From Coriobacteriia bacterium (lineage in GTDB: Bacteria; Actinomycetota; Coriobacteriia; Anaerosomatales; JAAXUF01): a stretch of 33,276 nucleotides of DNA. A program made the position numbers and the translations under genes. Shown here one piece after another: positions 23,087-32,900 of this stretch; the first letter of the stretch is position 1, and each line of letters starts with the position of its first letter. The stretch lies in the NCBI GenBank assembly GCA_031292615.1, contig JARLGT010000053.1, forward strand, positions 1 through 33,276, given 5' to 3'. A model generated the notes under the pieces. That model was not told where the DNA came from, did not search any database, and worked only from the letters and a program-made list of their open reading frames with translations.

Positions 23087-24067
23087 CTATCGGTAGCCGC
23101 TCGGGTGTTCAAGGTGCCAGAGCCACGCATCTCCGATGATCTCGGCCAACTCGCCGCGCTCCGGGCGCCAACCGAGTTCAGCCTCCGCCTTTTCGGCGGA
23201 AGCGACGAGCACAGCCGGGTCGCCGGCCCGGCGCGGCCCGATGGTGATCTCGACCTCACGTCCACTGACCTCGGCGCACGTGCGCACGACCTGCAGGTTG
23301 CTGTAGCCTTGGCCGTTACCTAGGTTGAACACTCCGCCTCGCCCGCCAGCGCCCAGGCTTTCAAGCCCGATATGGTGCGCGTTCGCCAGATCGAGCACGT
23401 GGATGTAGTCGCGCACGCAGGTGCCGTCCGGCGTGGGGTAGTCGTTGCCGTAGACCTCGAACCGCGCCTGGCCATCGCGCAGAGCTGTGAGTACGCGCGG
23501 GACGATGTGCGTCTCGGGCGAGTGAGCCTCCCCCATCGAGCCATCGGGCCACGCGCCGGCCACGTTGAAGTACCGGAACCGGATCGAGGCGATGGTGTGG
23601 TCGTATCGGCAGCCCTCGAGGCTCTCCTCGAAGGCAAGCTTGCTCGCTCCGTACGGGTTGACCGGCCGGGTCGGCGCATCTTCTCGAATGGGAACTGACT
23701 CAGGCTCGCCGTACACGGCGGCCGTCGACGAGAAGACGATCGCTCCCACCTCGTGTCGCTTCATCGCCTCGAGCATCACCAGCGGACCGATTGCGTTGTT
23801 ACGCAGGTACTTCTCGGGCTCAGAAACCGACTCAGCCACCTCGATGTAGCCGGCCAGATGCATGACGGCGTCGCAACCGGGCAGGCACGCGTCGAGCAGC
23901 GCGGCGTCATCGACAGAGCCATGCACGAACCCCGCACGAGGATCGATGGCCTCGACATGGCCCTGCTCGAGCGTATCGAGCACCACGCAGTCGTGACCCG
24001 CGTCGAGCAGAACCCGGGTCGTTATCGAGCCAATGTAGCCGGCGCCGCCGGTAACGAGAATGCGCAT
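23087..24067 (-). CDS. galE: UDP-glucose 4-epimerase-type sugar epimerase
   Basis: A 326-residue extended short-chain dehydrogenase, normal in length for GalE. The NAD-binding motif TGGAGYIGS opens the protein. The catalytic Ser/Thr stretch is FSSTAAVYGEPE, with Tyr and Lys in NPYGASK. Typical GalE phrases follow: RYFNVAGAWPDGSMGEAH and CVRDYIHVLDLANAH. It likely interconverts UDP-glucose and UDP-galactose or their N-acetyl forms, supplying sugar for the polysaccharide made by the two upstream genes (31-base gap to wecB). A GGGGA ribosome site precedes the ATG. Substrate range cannot be settled by sequence alone. Confidence 0.92.
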   Translation of the reverse strand: MRILVTGGAGYIGSITTRVLLDAGHDCVVLDTLEQGHVEAIDPRAGFVHGSVDDAALLDACLPGCDAVMHLAGYIEVAESVSEPEKYLRNNAIGPLVMLEAMKRHEVGAIVFSSTAAVYGEPESVPIREDAPTRPVNPYGASKLAFEESLEGCRYDHTIASIRFRYFNVAGAWPDGSMGEAHSPETHIVPRVLTALRDGQARFEVYGNDYPTPDGTCVRDYIHVLDLANAHHIGLESLGAGGRGGVFNLGNGQGYSNLQVVRTCAEVSGREVEITIGPRRAGDPAVLVASAEKAEAELGWRPERGELAEIIGDAWLWHLEHPSGYR

Positions 24068-24098
24068 GGGACGTCCCCTTCGCCGCGAGCTGCCAGCC

Positions 24099-25184
24099 CT
24101 AGTGCGCTAGCGGGATGATGCCGCCGAGCAGCGCGTCTACCACGCGCTTTGCAACGTCCTCGTCCCAGCGCGCCGGTGGCTGCCATTCGATTGGAGCCTC
24201 CAAGGCCGCCGAGAGCCCAGCCAGCATGTCGACCCGCGACGCCGATACCAGCCGGTTCGAGCCGATGGCGATCGTGATCTGGCGCTCGGTATTGCGACGC
24301 ACGGTCACACAGGGCGTGTTGACCATGCACGTCTCCTCTTGGATGCCACCGGAGTCAGTGATGACTACGGCGGCATCGCGTTGCAGTGCGAGCATATCGA
24401 GGTAGCCCACCGGGTCGACGAGCCGCACAGCGCCCTCGGCCCCGGGCAGGCCAGCGAGCGCGAGCAGGGGCCTGGTGCGAGGATGCACGGGGAACAGCAC
24501 GGGCAGGCCCGCCTCACGAAGCGCCGCTGCGATCTCGGCGAGCCGCTCGGGATGGTCGGTGTTCTCGGGACGGTGCACGGTTGCAAGGACGTACGCGCCC
24601 TTGGTCAGCCCGTATCGGGTTGCAATATCGCGATCGGCGATTCTGGGCAGGTTGCGCAGCACCGACTCCGCCATGACGTTGCCGACAAACGTGATTCGCT
24701 CGGCGACCACTCCCTCGGCGAGCAGATTTGCCTCCGCGCTCTCGACCGGGGTAAGCAGCATCGACGAGAGCTGGTCGGTCACGAGGCGATTGAGCTCCTC
24801 GGGCATGGACATGTCGCCGCTGCGCAGACCGGCCTCCAGATGCACGACGGGGATGCCGATCTTGCTCGCGGCAAGCGCACCCGCCAGCGTGGAGTTAACG
24901 TCGCCTACTACCAGCAGCGCGTCGGGCTTCTCGGCGATGAGGAGCTCCTCCAGCGCTATCATCGCTCGCCCGGTCTGTACCGCATGCGTGCCCGACCCGA
25001 TGCCGAGGAACCACGTGGGCTCGGGCAACTCGAGGTCGGAGAAGAAGACGTCGGACATTGAGACGTCGTAGTGCTGGCCCGTGTGGGCGATCTGGGCGTC
25101 GATGCCCGCCTCGGCAAACGCCGGCATGAGCGGCCCGATCTTGATGAAGTTGGGGCGCGCGCCGACCACAACGATGATTCGCAT
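24099..25184 (-). CDS. wecB: UDP-N-acetylglucosamine 2-epimerase (non-hydrolysing)
   Basis: A 361-residue protein with the classic start VVVGARPNFIKIGPL and family segments HTGQHYD, VVGDVNSTLAGALAA, HLEAGLRSGDMSMPEELNR, TVHRPENTD, ITDSGGIQEE and VRRNTERQ. The enzyme converts UDP-GlcNAc to UDP-ManNAc in the cytoplasm, a precursor for wall or capsular polysaccharide. The gene begins 13 bases downstream of the sugar transferase stop and 31 bases before galE, so the three form one operon. Confidence 0.95.
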   Translation of the reverse strand: MRIIVVVGARPNFIKIGPLMPAFAEAGIDAQIAHTGQHYDVSMSDVFFSDLELPEPTWFLGIGSGTHAVQTGRAMIALEELLIAEKPDALLVVGDVNSTLAGALAASKIGIPVVHLEAGLRSGDMSMPEELNRLVTDQLSSMLLTPVESAEANLLAEGVVAERITFVGNVMAESVLRNLPRIADRDIATRYGLTKGAYVLATVHRPENTDHPERLAEIAAALREAGLPVLFPVHPRTRPLLALAGLPGAEGAVRLVDPVGYLDMLALQRDAAVVITDSGGIQEETCMVNTPCVTVRRNTERQITIAIGSNRLVSASRVDMLAGLSAALEAPIEWQPPARWDEDVAKRVVDALLGGIIPLAH

Positions 25185-25197
25185 GCGTGAAGCCTCT

Positions 25198-26685
25198 CTA
25201 GTACGCGCCGCGCGCGAAGAGCACGGCCGGGATTGTGCGGAAGATGAGCGTGAGATCCAGACCCACCGACCAGTTCTCGATGTAGAACAGGTCCAAGCGG
25301 ACCATTTCGTCGAAAGTAAGAGCCGAGCGGCCCGAGACCTGCCACAGCCCAGTCATGCCGGGTACTACCTCTAGGCGGCGCCAGTCGTGCTTGCTATACA
25401 GGGCCACCTCGCGCGGAAGCGGAGGGCGAGGTCCCACGAGCGACATCTCGCCGCGAACGACGTTGATGATCTGCGGAATCTCGTCGAGCGAGAACTTCCG
25501 CAGCCACTTGCCCACGGATGTGACTCGCGGATCGGACTTCATCTTGAAGAGAGGCCCGCTCGCCTCGTCCGCTGCAACGACCTCGGCCAGGCGCGCGTCG
25601 GCGTCGGCGTACATCGACCGGAACTTGTACATCCCAAACTTCTGGCCATCGCGACCGACGCGCTCTTGGGTGTAGAGGATGGGCCCTTGGCTCGTCAGCT
25701 TGATCGCCGCAGCGATTGCCAGCCAGATGGGAAGCCCCACAACCACCACGATCGCCGAGGAAACCAAGTCGAAGAACCGCTTGGCGAGCACGTTGCCCTT
25801 CGACAACGAGATGCCTTTGACGGTGATGAGCGGCACGCCGGCAAGCTCGGTGATGATGACTCGGCTGGTCAGCACCTCAAAGAGGCCCGACGAGATGTGC
25901 ACGTCGGCGTCGGACGTTCGCAGCTCAGCTATCATGCGGGCCACGACATCGTGCTCAAACGCTGTCGACGCGATCACAACGACCTCCGCGCCGAGCCGCG
26001 CGACCACCGCGGCGACCTCGCGAGCCGAGCCCACAACGGGGATATCGCCGGCGATGAAGTCCAGCGCGAGCCTCTCGGCCTGCGACGATGCGAGACATGC
26101 CACGGGGACGAGTCCGCCGCCGGGATCCGCGCGAAGAATGCGCAGGATGTCGGCCGCTTCGGCGTTGGAACCGACGATAAGCGTCTTCTGCAGCAGGCGA
26201 CCGCTTTGGCGCGCCCAAGCGACCACGAGCGCAACGACGCCGCGCCCGCCCAGAACGAGGATGACCGACGCGATCCAGGTCAGGAGGGTCCAGCCACGCG
26301 ACAGGCCGGGGAGTTTCGCCAAGTAGGTAACGAGAATGAGAGCGACGACGCCCAAGCTCAACGAGCGAGTGACCCGGCCAGCCACTGAAATACCCCAGGT
26401 CACCGAGTCGATGTCGTAGAGGCGAGCTAGGGCCAAGAAGAACACCCAGAGCGGCACCAAGACTGCCGCTACCTCCCAGAAGGACACCGTGAGCGTGGTG
26501 TTCTCGAACTTCACAGGCGCGGTCACCGCGCCGAAGCGAATCCAAGTGGCGGTGAGGCCGGCAACCAGGATGGCGAGCGCATCGCAGACAACAAGCGCCA
26601 TGACGACAGCTATGCGCCGCTGTCTTCTCGGCGCCTGTGGCCAGCTTCCGTCTGGAGTCGCGGTGCCATGAGGAGCTGGTTGCAT
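25198..26685 (-). CDS. Polyprenyl-phosphate sugar-1-phosphate transferase
   Basis: A 495-residue membrane protein of the WcaJ/WbaP-like class that starts polysaccharide repeat units on a lipid carrier. It has about four to five N-terminal helices, a central nucleotide-binding-like domain (LLQKTLIVGSNAEAADILR), a further helix, and the catalytic domain: KRFFDLVSSAIVVVVGLPIW, QGPILYTQERVGRDGQKFGM, YKFRSMYADAD, KFSLDEIPQIINVVRGEMS and VGPRPPLPREV, with the GLWQVSGRS signature. ATG 26685 has GGGAG a little far upstream; ATG 26715 is equally possible but has no ribosome site. First gene of the three-gene operon with wecB and galE. Confidence 0.92.
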   Translation of the reverse strand: MQPAPHGTATPDGSWPQAPRRQRRIAVVMALVVCDALAILVAGLTATWIRFGAVTAPVKFENTTLTVSFWEVAAVLVPLWVFFLALARLYDIDSVTWGISVAGRVTRSLSLGVVALILVTYLAKLPGLSRGWTLLTWIASVILVLGGRGVVALVVAWARQSGRLLQKTLIVGSNAEAADILRILRADPGGGLVPVACLASSQAERLALDFIAGDIPVVGSAREVAAVVARLGAEVVVIASTAFEHDVVARMIAELRTSDADVHISSGLFEVLTSRVIITELAGVPLITVKGISLSKGNVLAKRFFDLVSSAIVVVVGLPIWLAIAAAIKLTSQGPILYTQERVGRDGQKFGMYKFRSMYADADARLAEVVAADEASGPLFKMKSDPRVTSVGKWLRKFSLDEIPQIINVVRGEMSLVGPRPPLPREVALYSKHDWRRLEVVPGMTGLWQVSGRSALTFDEMVRLDLFYIENWSVGLDLTLIFRTIPAVLFARGAY

Positions 26686-26745
26686 CGCTAGAGTGGCTCC
26701 CGGTCGCAGGGACATTTGAGCGTCGGTGGGACTAGCGACTCGGAG

Positions 26746-26754
26746 TATATACCA
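26746..26754 (-). promoter_or_regulatory. Candidate extended -10 of the polysaccharide operon
   Basis: TGGTATATA on the minus strand has the TG of an extended -10 box and a TATATA hexamer, about 60 bases before the transferase ATG. A recognisable -35 is not seen. The 210-base gap it sits in is shared with the divergent giant gene, and also contains a GACGCG/CGCGTC hairpin near 26856 and an inverted pair of GGCGCC sites. Confidence 0.4.
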
Positions 26755-26925
26755 GCGACCAGCGGCGACATGAGGCGATAACCGGCGCCCACCTCGTGAT
26801 TCTCCTCACATTTGTGCCCGCGAAGCCTAAGGTCGGGCGCCCCGCAGTTCGATACACAGACTGACGCGTACAAGGGCGCGTCCTGTTCGCGTTTGGCTCT
26901 GCCCGGCCTACAGGGGGTCGGCAGG

Positions 26926-29900
26926 ATGAGGAGGAACTTCGTGGTCAGGTCGCAGTCGCGAGTCAAAGCCAGAGTAGCTTTGTCGCTCGCAGTCGCAGTT
27001 ACCGCTCTTCTCGCAGCTTCAGCCTCGGCTTTCGTGGCCCCGCCTCGCGCGCTCGCCTACTATGGGCGACCCAACATTGCGGACAGCTACGAGACCTCGA
27101 CTACCTACAGCTGCCAGCAGATGGACCCGGAGAGCTCCATGCAGACTGGTGGCTTCGCCACCGCCGCCGACGGCTCGATGTGGATCGCCGAGAACGACTC
27201 GAACTTCGTCTCCAACGGCCGCAGCGCGCTCGTGCACCTGTCGGGCACCGGACTGCTGATCGACACCACGCCCCTCCCGTCACAGTTCACCGGCCTCGGC
27301 GGCGCGGCGTTTGGACCCGATGGTAAGCTCTATGTCACATGCAGGACATCGCAGTCCGTGCTCGTGTACGACATCCCGACCAGGCAGGTTGTCGCTCAAG
27401 TCGGCGACTCCAGCGTCTTTGACACGCCCGTCGATCTCGAGTTCGACCGCAACGGCAATCTCTTCGTGGTTGACCCGTTCGGACACGTGACCGGCTCAAC
27501 GGCCGATGGCCAAGTCGTGCGCTACAACTCTACGTTCACCTCGCACACCGCCTTTAATGCTGAGTCGAGCCCCTATGGCGCGCTCTCCTTCCCCCACGGC
27601 CTGTGCGTCGACGCTCTTAACGACGTGTGGGTGGCCGACTCGGTGAACAACCGAATCATGGAGTTCGACAACAACGGAACCGCTCTGACTGAAGTGCGGC
27701 CGCAGGACGCAGGAGCGGACGCACTTTCATCGCCCCAGGACGTCTACGTCGATGTCTACAACACGCTCTACATCGTGGATCAGAAGGACTTCGGCGATCC
27801 GTTCACCTCAGGGCGCTTCGCCCGCTACGCAGCCGACGGAACGTTTCTTGGCGAGTACAGGACCAAGCCGAACGGATTCCTGAATGGCCCGACCAAGATC
27901 TGGGTCAACTCCCCCGTCTTCAGCGGCGACGTCTTCGTGGACGATCAGATTACCGATACCGGACAGGGCGTTGCGGGCCTCGTCGAGCGCTGGTCGCTCC
28001 AAGAGGTCAATCCTGACGTGACCGCGCCGATCACGACGGTGCTTAATCCGCCCGTCGGCTGGCAGCACACCACCCAGCAGATAGCGCTCAGTGCTGAGGA
28101 CACTCAATCCGGCGTGGCCAGCACCGTGTGGGGGTACTCGGCGGGTTCGCTGTCCGCCTACACGACCACGATCACCGTCGCCGCCGAGGGCACAACCACT
28201 ATCTACTACCGGTCGACCGACACCTCCGGAAATGTGGAGGCCTTCAACAACATCCAGGTCAAGATCGATCGCAACGCCCCGCAGACGACCGCCGTGGGCA
28301 TCCCAAACCCGCCCATCTTCTACACGACTCCCGCAGGCTCCCTGACTACTTCCGATAGCGTCTCAGGGGTGCAGAGCACTTTCTGGCGCACTGATGGCGG
28401 CTCGTGGGTCTCGGGCACCGCGCTTGTTCTGCCGAGCTCGCTGGGCACGCATACGCTGGACTACTACTCGACAGACGTTTCCGGTCTCACCGAGACCACG
28501 CATTCGGTCGCGTACCAAGTACTGAACCACACCGAGCAGGACGACGGCCGCGTGCTGAATCAGGGCACGTGGAGCACCGTGACTACGGCAGCTGCATTCG
28601 GCGGCTCATATGGAACGGCCGTGGGCTCCGGCTCACGCTCGCTCGTCACGTTCAAGGGAACCCGCCTCGACTACTACGCGACGACTGGCCCGGCGTTCGG
28701 TAAGGCAAACGTGCGCATCGACGGAGGCACCGCGACGCCGGTCGATCTGTACACCAGCTCCGTGACGTACCGAAGGCTCATCTGGACGACAGGACAGGTG
28801 TCCGACGCGACCCACACCGTCGAGATCGCCTGGAGCGGCAACAAGAACTCGTCCTCGACCTCGGCGACTATCGACGTCGACGCTGTCGACACGGTCGGCT
28901 TCGTCGGCATGGCTGACACCGATCCGCCGTCGACCGCCGCTCAGTACGCTCCTTCCAACGCGGCCACCAACTGGGTTCGCCCAGACCTCACAGTGACCCT
29001 GACCGCCTCGGACACCGTCTCCGGCGTCGATCACACGTACTACTCCAGTGACAACACCACTCCAAGCCTGATCTACTCGAATCCCCTGACATTCAGTGCT
29101 GACGGCGTTACGACGTTCAAGTACCGTTCCGTCGACCGCGTTGGCAACACCGAGCCCGTTCACACGGCAACGCTGCGCGTGGACGGTACCGCCCCAATCA
29201 CGACGTGCACCGTTCTTCCCAGCTACGCTAGCTCCGCGACGATCATGCTGGTGCCTACGGACGCCGGATCCGGCGTCGCTCAGACGCGCTACAGCCTCGA
29301 TGGTTCGGCGGCCACCAGCGGCACTGTGATGGTGACCACGGCGGTAGGCAGCCACACCCTCGCCTTTGGCTCCACGGACATCGCTGGAAACGTTGAACCG
29401 ACTCAAACAGTCGCATTCGATGTGCTGTCCCAGAACGACCAGACGAGCCCGATGGCTTACTACCGCGGCCCGTGGTCGACAGGCTCGGTGGCGGGCAGCT
29501 ACGGCGGCACCACGGCCTCCCTGAACTCCGCCGGCGGCGCGTATTTCTCATTCACAGGAACGCGCGTTGACCTTCGGTCCGTGATGGGCCCGAACATGGG
29601 CGACGCGCAGGTCAACATCGACGGCGCCTCCGCAGGTACGATCGACTACTACGCAACTTCTACCGGCTCGCCGCAAGTGGTGTTCTCGGCGACGGGACTG
29701 GCAAACACGTCTCACACCGTCCAGCTTCTGTGGCTCGGGAGCAAGAACCCGTCCTCCAGCGGCACTTCGATCGGCCTAGACGCCATCGACCTGCTCGGCA
29801 ACCTGACGGCGGACACCCAGGCGCCGGTGACTGGCGACAATACTGATGGCCTGTGGCACAAGGACTCGTTCACGCTGGCGCTCACGCCCTCCGACCAAGG

Positions 29901-32900
29901 CAGCTGGGTCGCAACCACTTACGCGAGTATCGCTGGCAGCACCACGGTGTACACCGCTCCGATGCTTATCACCGCCGAGGGAACCACGACCGTGGACTTC
30001 TGGTCCGTCGACGGCGCCGGCAATAGAGAAGCGACGCACACGGTTCAAGTACTGGTGGACAACGTCGACCCGAACTCATGGGACAACCTCCCAACGACCT
30101 GGCAGCACACCCCGATCACCGTGACCCTCTCCGCAAGCGACTCGGAGTCGGGAGTCCAGAAGATCCTGTACACGGTCGGTCTTAGCGCCGAGACCCTCTA
30201 CTCCGCCCCCTTCGTGGTCAGCCAAGAGGGGTCGATTCCGGTCGAGTACTACGCAGTGGACAAGGCGTCCAATACTGAGGCGCTCAACACCGCGTACGCG
30301 CTCGTCGACCTGAGCGCGCCGATCACCACCGACAACGCACCGGCCGGCTGGGTCAGGAACCCGGTCGACGTGAGCTTGAACGCTACCGACACCTACTCCG
30401 GGGTCGCCCAGACGATCTACGGCCTCAACGGTGCGGCACCGTCTATCGTCGCAACCTCGCCCATTCATATCGCGACCGAAGGCACAACGAGCATCGCCTA
30501 TCGATCGAGCGACGTCGCGGGCAATGTTGAGAGCACTCGGACAACCACTGTCCGCATCGACAGCACAGCTCCTGTGACTACATCCAACGCAGCATCCAGC
30601 TACGCGACCACCGGCACCGTTATCCTCACGCCGACAGACTCGGCTTCAGGCGTTGCCAGCACGCAATGGCGCATCGATAGCGGCTCGTGGACCACCGGCA
30701 CCGTGGCGACCCTCCCGCTCGTCGCCGGTCAGCACGTGCTTCAATGGGCCTCGACTGACGTCGCAGGTAACGTCGAAGCGACACGCTCGGCGACCTACCA
30801 GATGATGCAGCGCTGGGAGCAGACCGACAGTCGCATGTATTTCAAGGGCAGCTGGTCTACGAGCAGCAGCCCTTCCTACTCCGGACACTCCATGGCGAGC
30901 GTCAACGCGACGCAGTGCTCGCTGTTCTTCAACTTCACTGGTACGCGCTTCGACATCATCGGCTCGTCGGGCCCGGCCTTCGGGTACGCCAAGGTCACCG
31001 TTGACGGTACCAACGTGGGCAACGCCGACTTCTACTCGGCGACTCCCGCGGACAGCGCGCTGATTCTCTCGACTGCCGGCCTGGCCAACTCATCGCACAT
31101 CGTCCGTATCGACTGGACAGGCACCAAGAACGCAGCATCGACGGGGACGGGAATCTCCATCGACGCGATCGACATGATCGGCCAGATCACCAGCGACACA
31201 GTCGCGCCGGTGACGACCTCAGACGCCACCTCGGCCTGGCGCGCCACCAACGCGACCATCACGTTGACCGCCAATGACGTCAACTCCTTCGTGGCCAACA
31301 GCTTCTACCGGATTGGCAGTACCACGACAACGTACGCGGCTCCCTTCGTGATTTCTGCCGAGGGAACCACCGGCGTGCAGTTCTGGTCCGTCGACGGCGC
31401 AGGCAACATCGAGACGAGCACCGTCACCAGCGTGCGTATCGACAAGACCGCGCCCGTGACCTCAGACGACTCCACGAGCTCATGGCAAAAGGGACCCGTC
31501 AACGTCCATCTGACTTCAACCGACTCCCTCTCAGGGGTCGCAGCGGTCTACTTCTCGCTCGATGGATCTAATCCCAGCCGAGTGGCCACTGGCGGGCTGG
31601 TCACCATCTCGGCCGAAGGCACGACGACACTCAAGTACAAGGCCGTTGACGCCGTCGGCAATACCGAGAGCATCAAGACCGCAACCATCAGGATCGACAA
31701 CACCGTCCCGGGAACCACGGACAACGCCTCCCCCAGCTGGGTCAAAGCTCCGGCCACCGTCACGCTGACCTCGTCAGACGCGCTGTCGGGCATAGCGAAT
31801 ACCTACTACTCGACCGACGGCTCGAACCCGGCGACCGTCGCATCCGGGCCCTTGAGCATCTCCACAGACGGCACGACCACGCTCAAGTACTACTCGCGCG
31901 ACAACGCAGGAAACGCCGAGACCACCAAGACCGTTGCAGTCAAGGTCGACGCTGCGGCACCAGTCACTACTGTGACGGTGCAGCCGGAGTACTCGGGCTC
32001 CGCCACTATCGCGCTTGCCGCGAGCGATCCCGAGTCAGGCGTCTCGTCCACGCACTGGCGCTTTGATGGCAGCGCGTGGGCGACCGGCAGCGTGGCGACC
32101 ACCTCGACCGGCGGCACTCATCTACTCGAGTTCTACTCGGTGGATGGGGTGGGTAACGTCGAGAGCGTCAAGAGCGCGACGTTCGACCTGGCGGTGCGCA
32201 CGGAGAGCAGCGCTTTGAACCCGACGCCAAAGTCAGTCTGGACAACGAGTTCGAACGCCAGCGACTCCGCGGGGAGCGAACGCTACACGACCTACAACGG
32301 CGCCTACTGCGCATTCACATTCATGGGCACTGGTTTCCACCTGATCGGCCGCAAGGACGCGTACGGCGGCACTGGGACCATCACCGTGGACGGCAATGCA
32401 ACGTACACGGTCAACTTCTACAACGCCTCGACCCAGTACCAGCAAGTGATTCAGACCGTGACCGGCCTGCCCGACGAGCAGCATGTCGTCACTCTCACCT
32501 GCTCAAACGGCCTTGGTAAGCGTGTCCATTTCGATGCCGTGGACTTGATCGGCTACCTTACGACGAGCACGGACAACTCGCCGCCGATCACCGTCGACAA
32601 CACGGACGGCTTGTGGCACAACGCCCCGTTCGCGTTCGCCCTGGTCGCCGACGATACGCAGCACAACGTCGCAAACACCTACTACGCGCTCAACGGCGGA
32701 GCCCTCCAGTCCTACGTAGGCACATTCACGATCTCAACCGACGGAACGAACAGCGTCGACTACTACTCCGTGGACTCGAAAGGCAACACCGAGGCCACCA
32801 ACACGGCCTACGTCCTGATCGATAGAAGCGCACCTGTCTCCTCGAGCGATGTAGCCACCGGTTGGCTCGCTGCACCAACAACCGTGCACCTGTCTGCCAC

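Noticed and set aside
25387-26388. 333-codon plus-strand frame opposite the sugar transferase
   Set aside because: Asp/Arg/His-rich shadow of a well-identified gene.
15751-26925. Cyclic di-GMP riboswitches before the surface protein genes
   Set aside because: I looked in the leaders of the genes at 15750, 19008, 22747 and 26926 for the GEMM-type conserved segments and did not find them.
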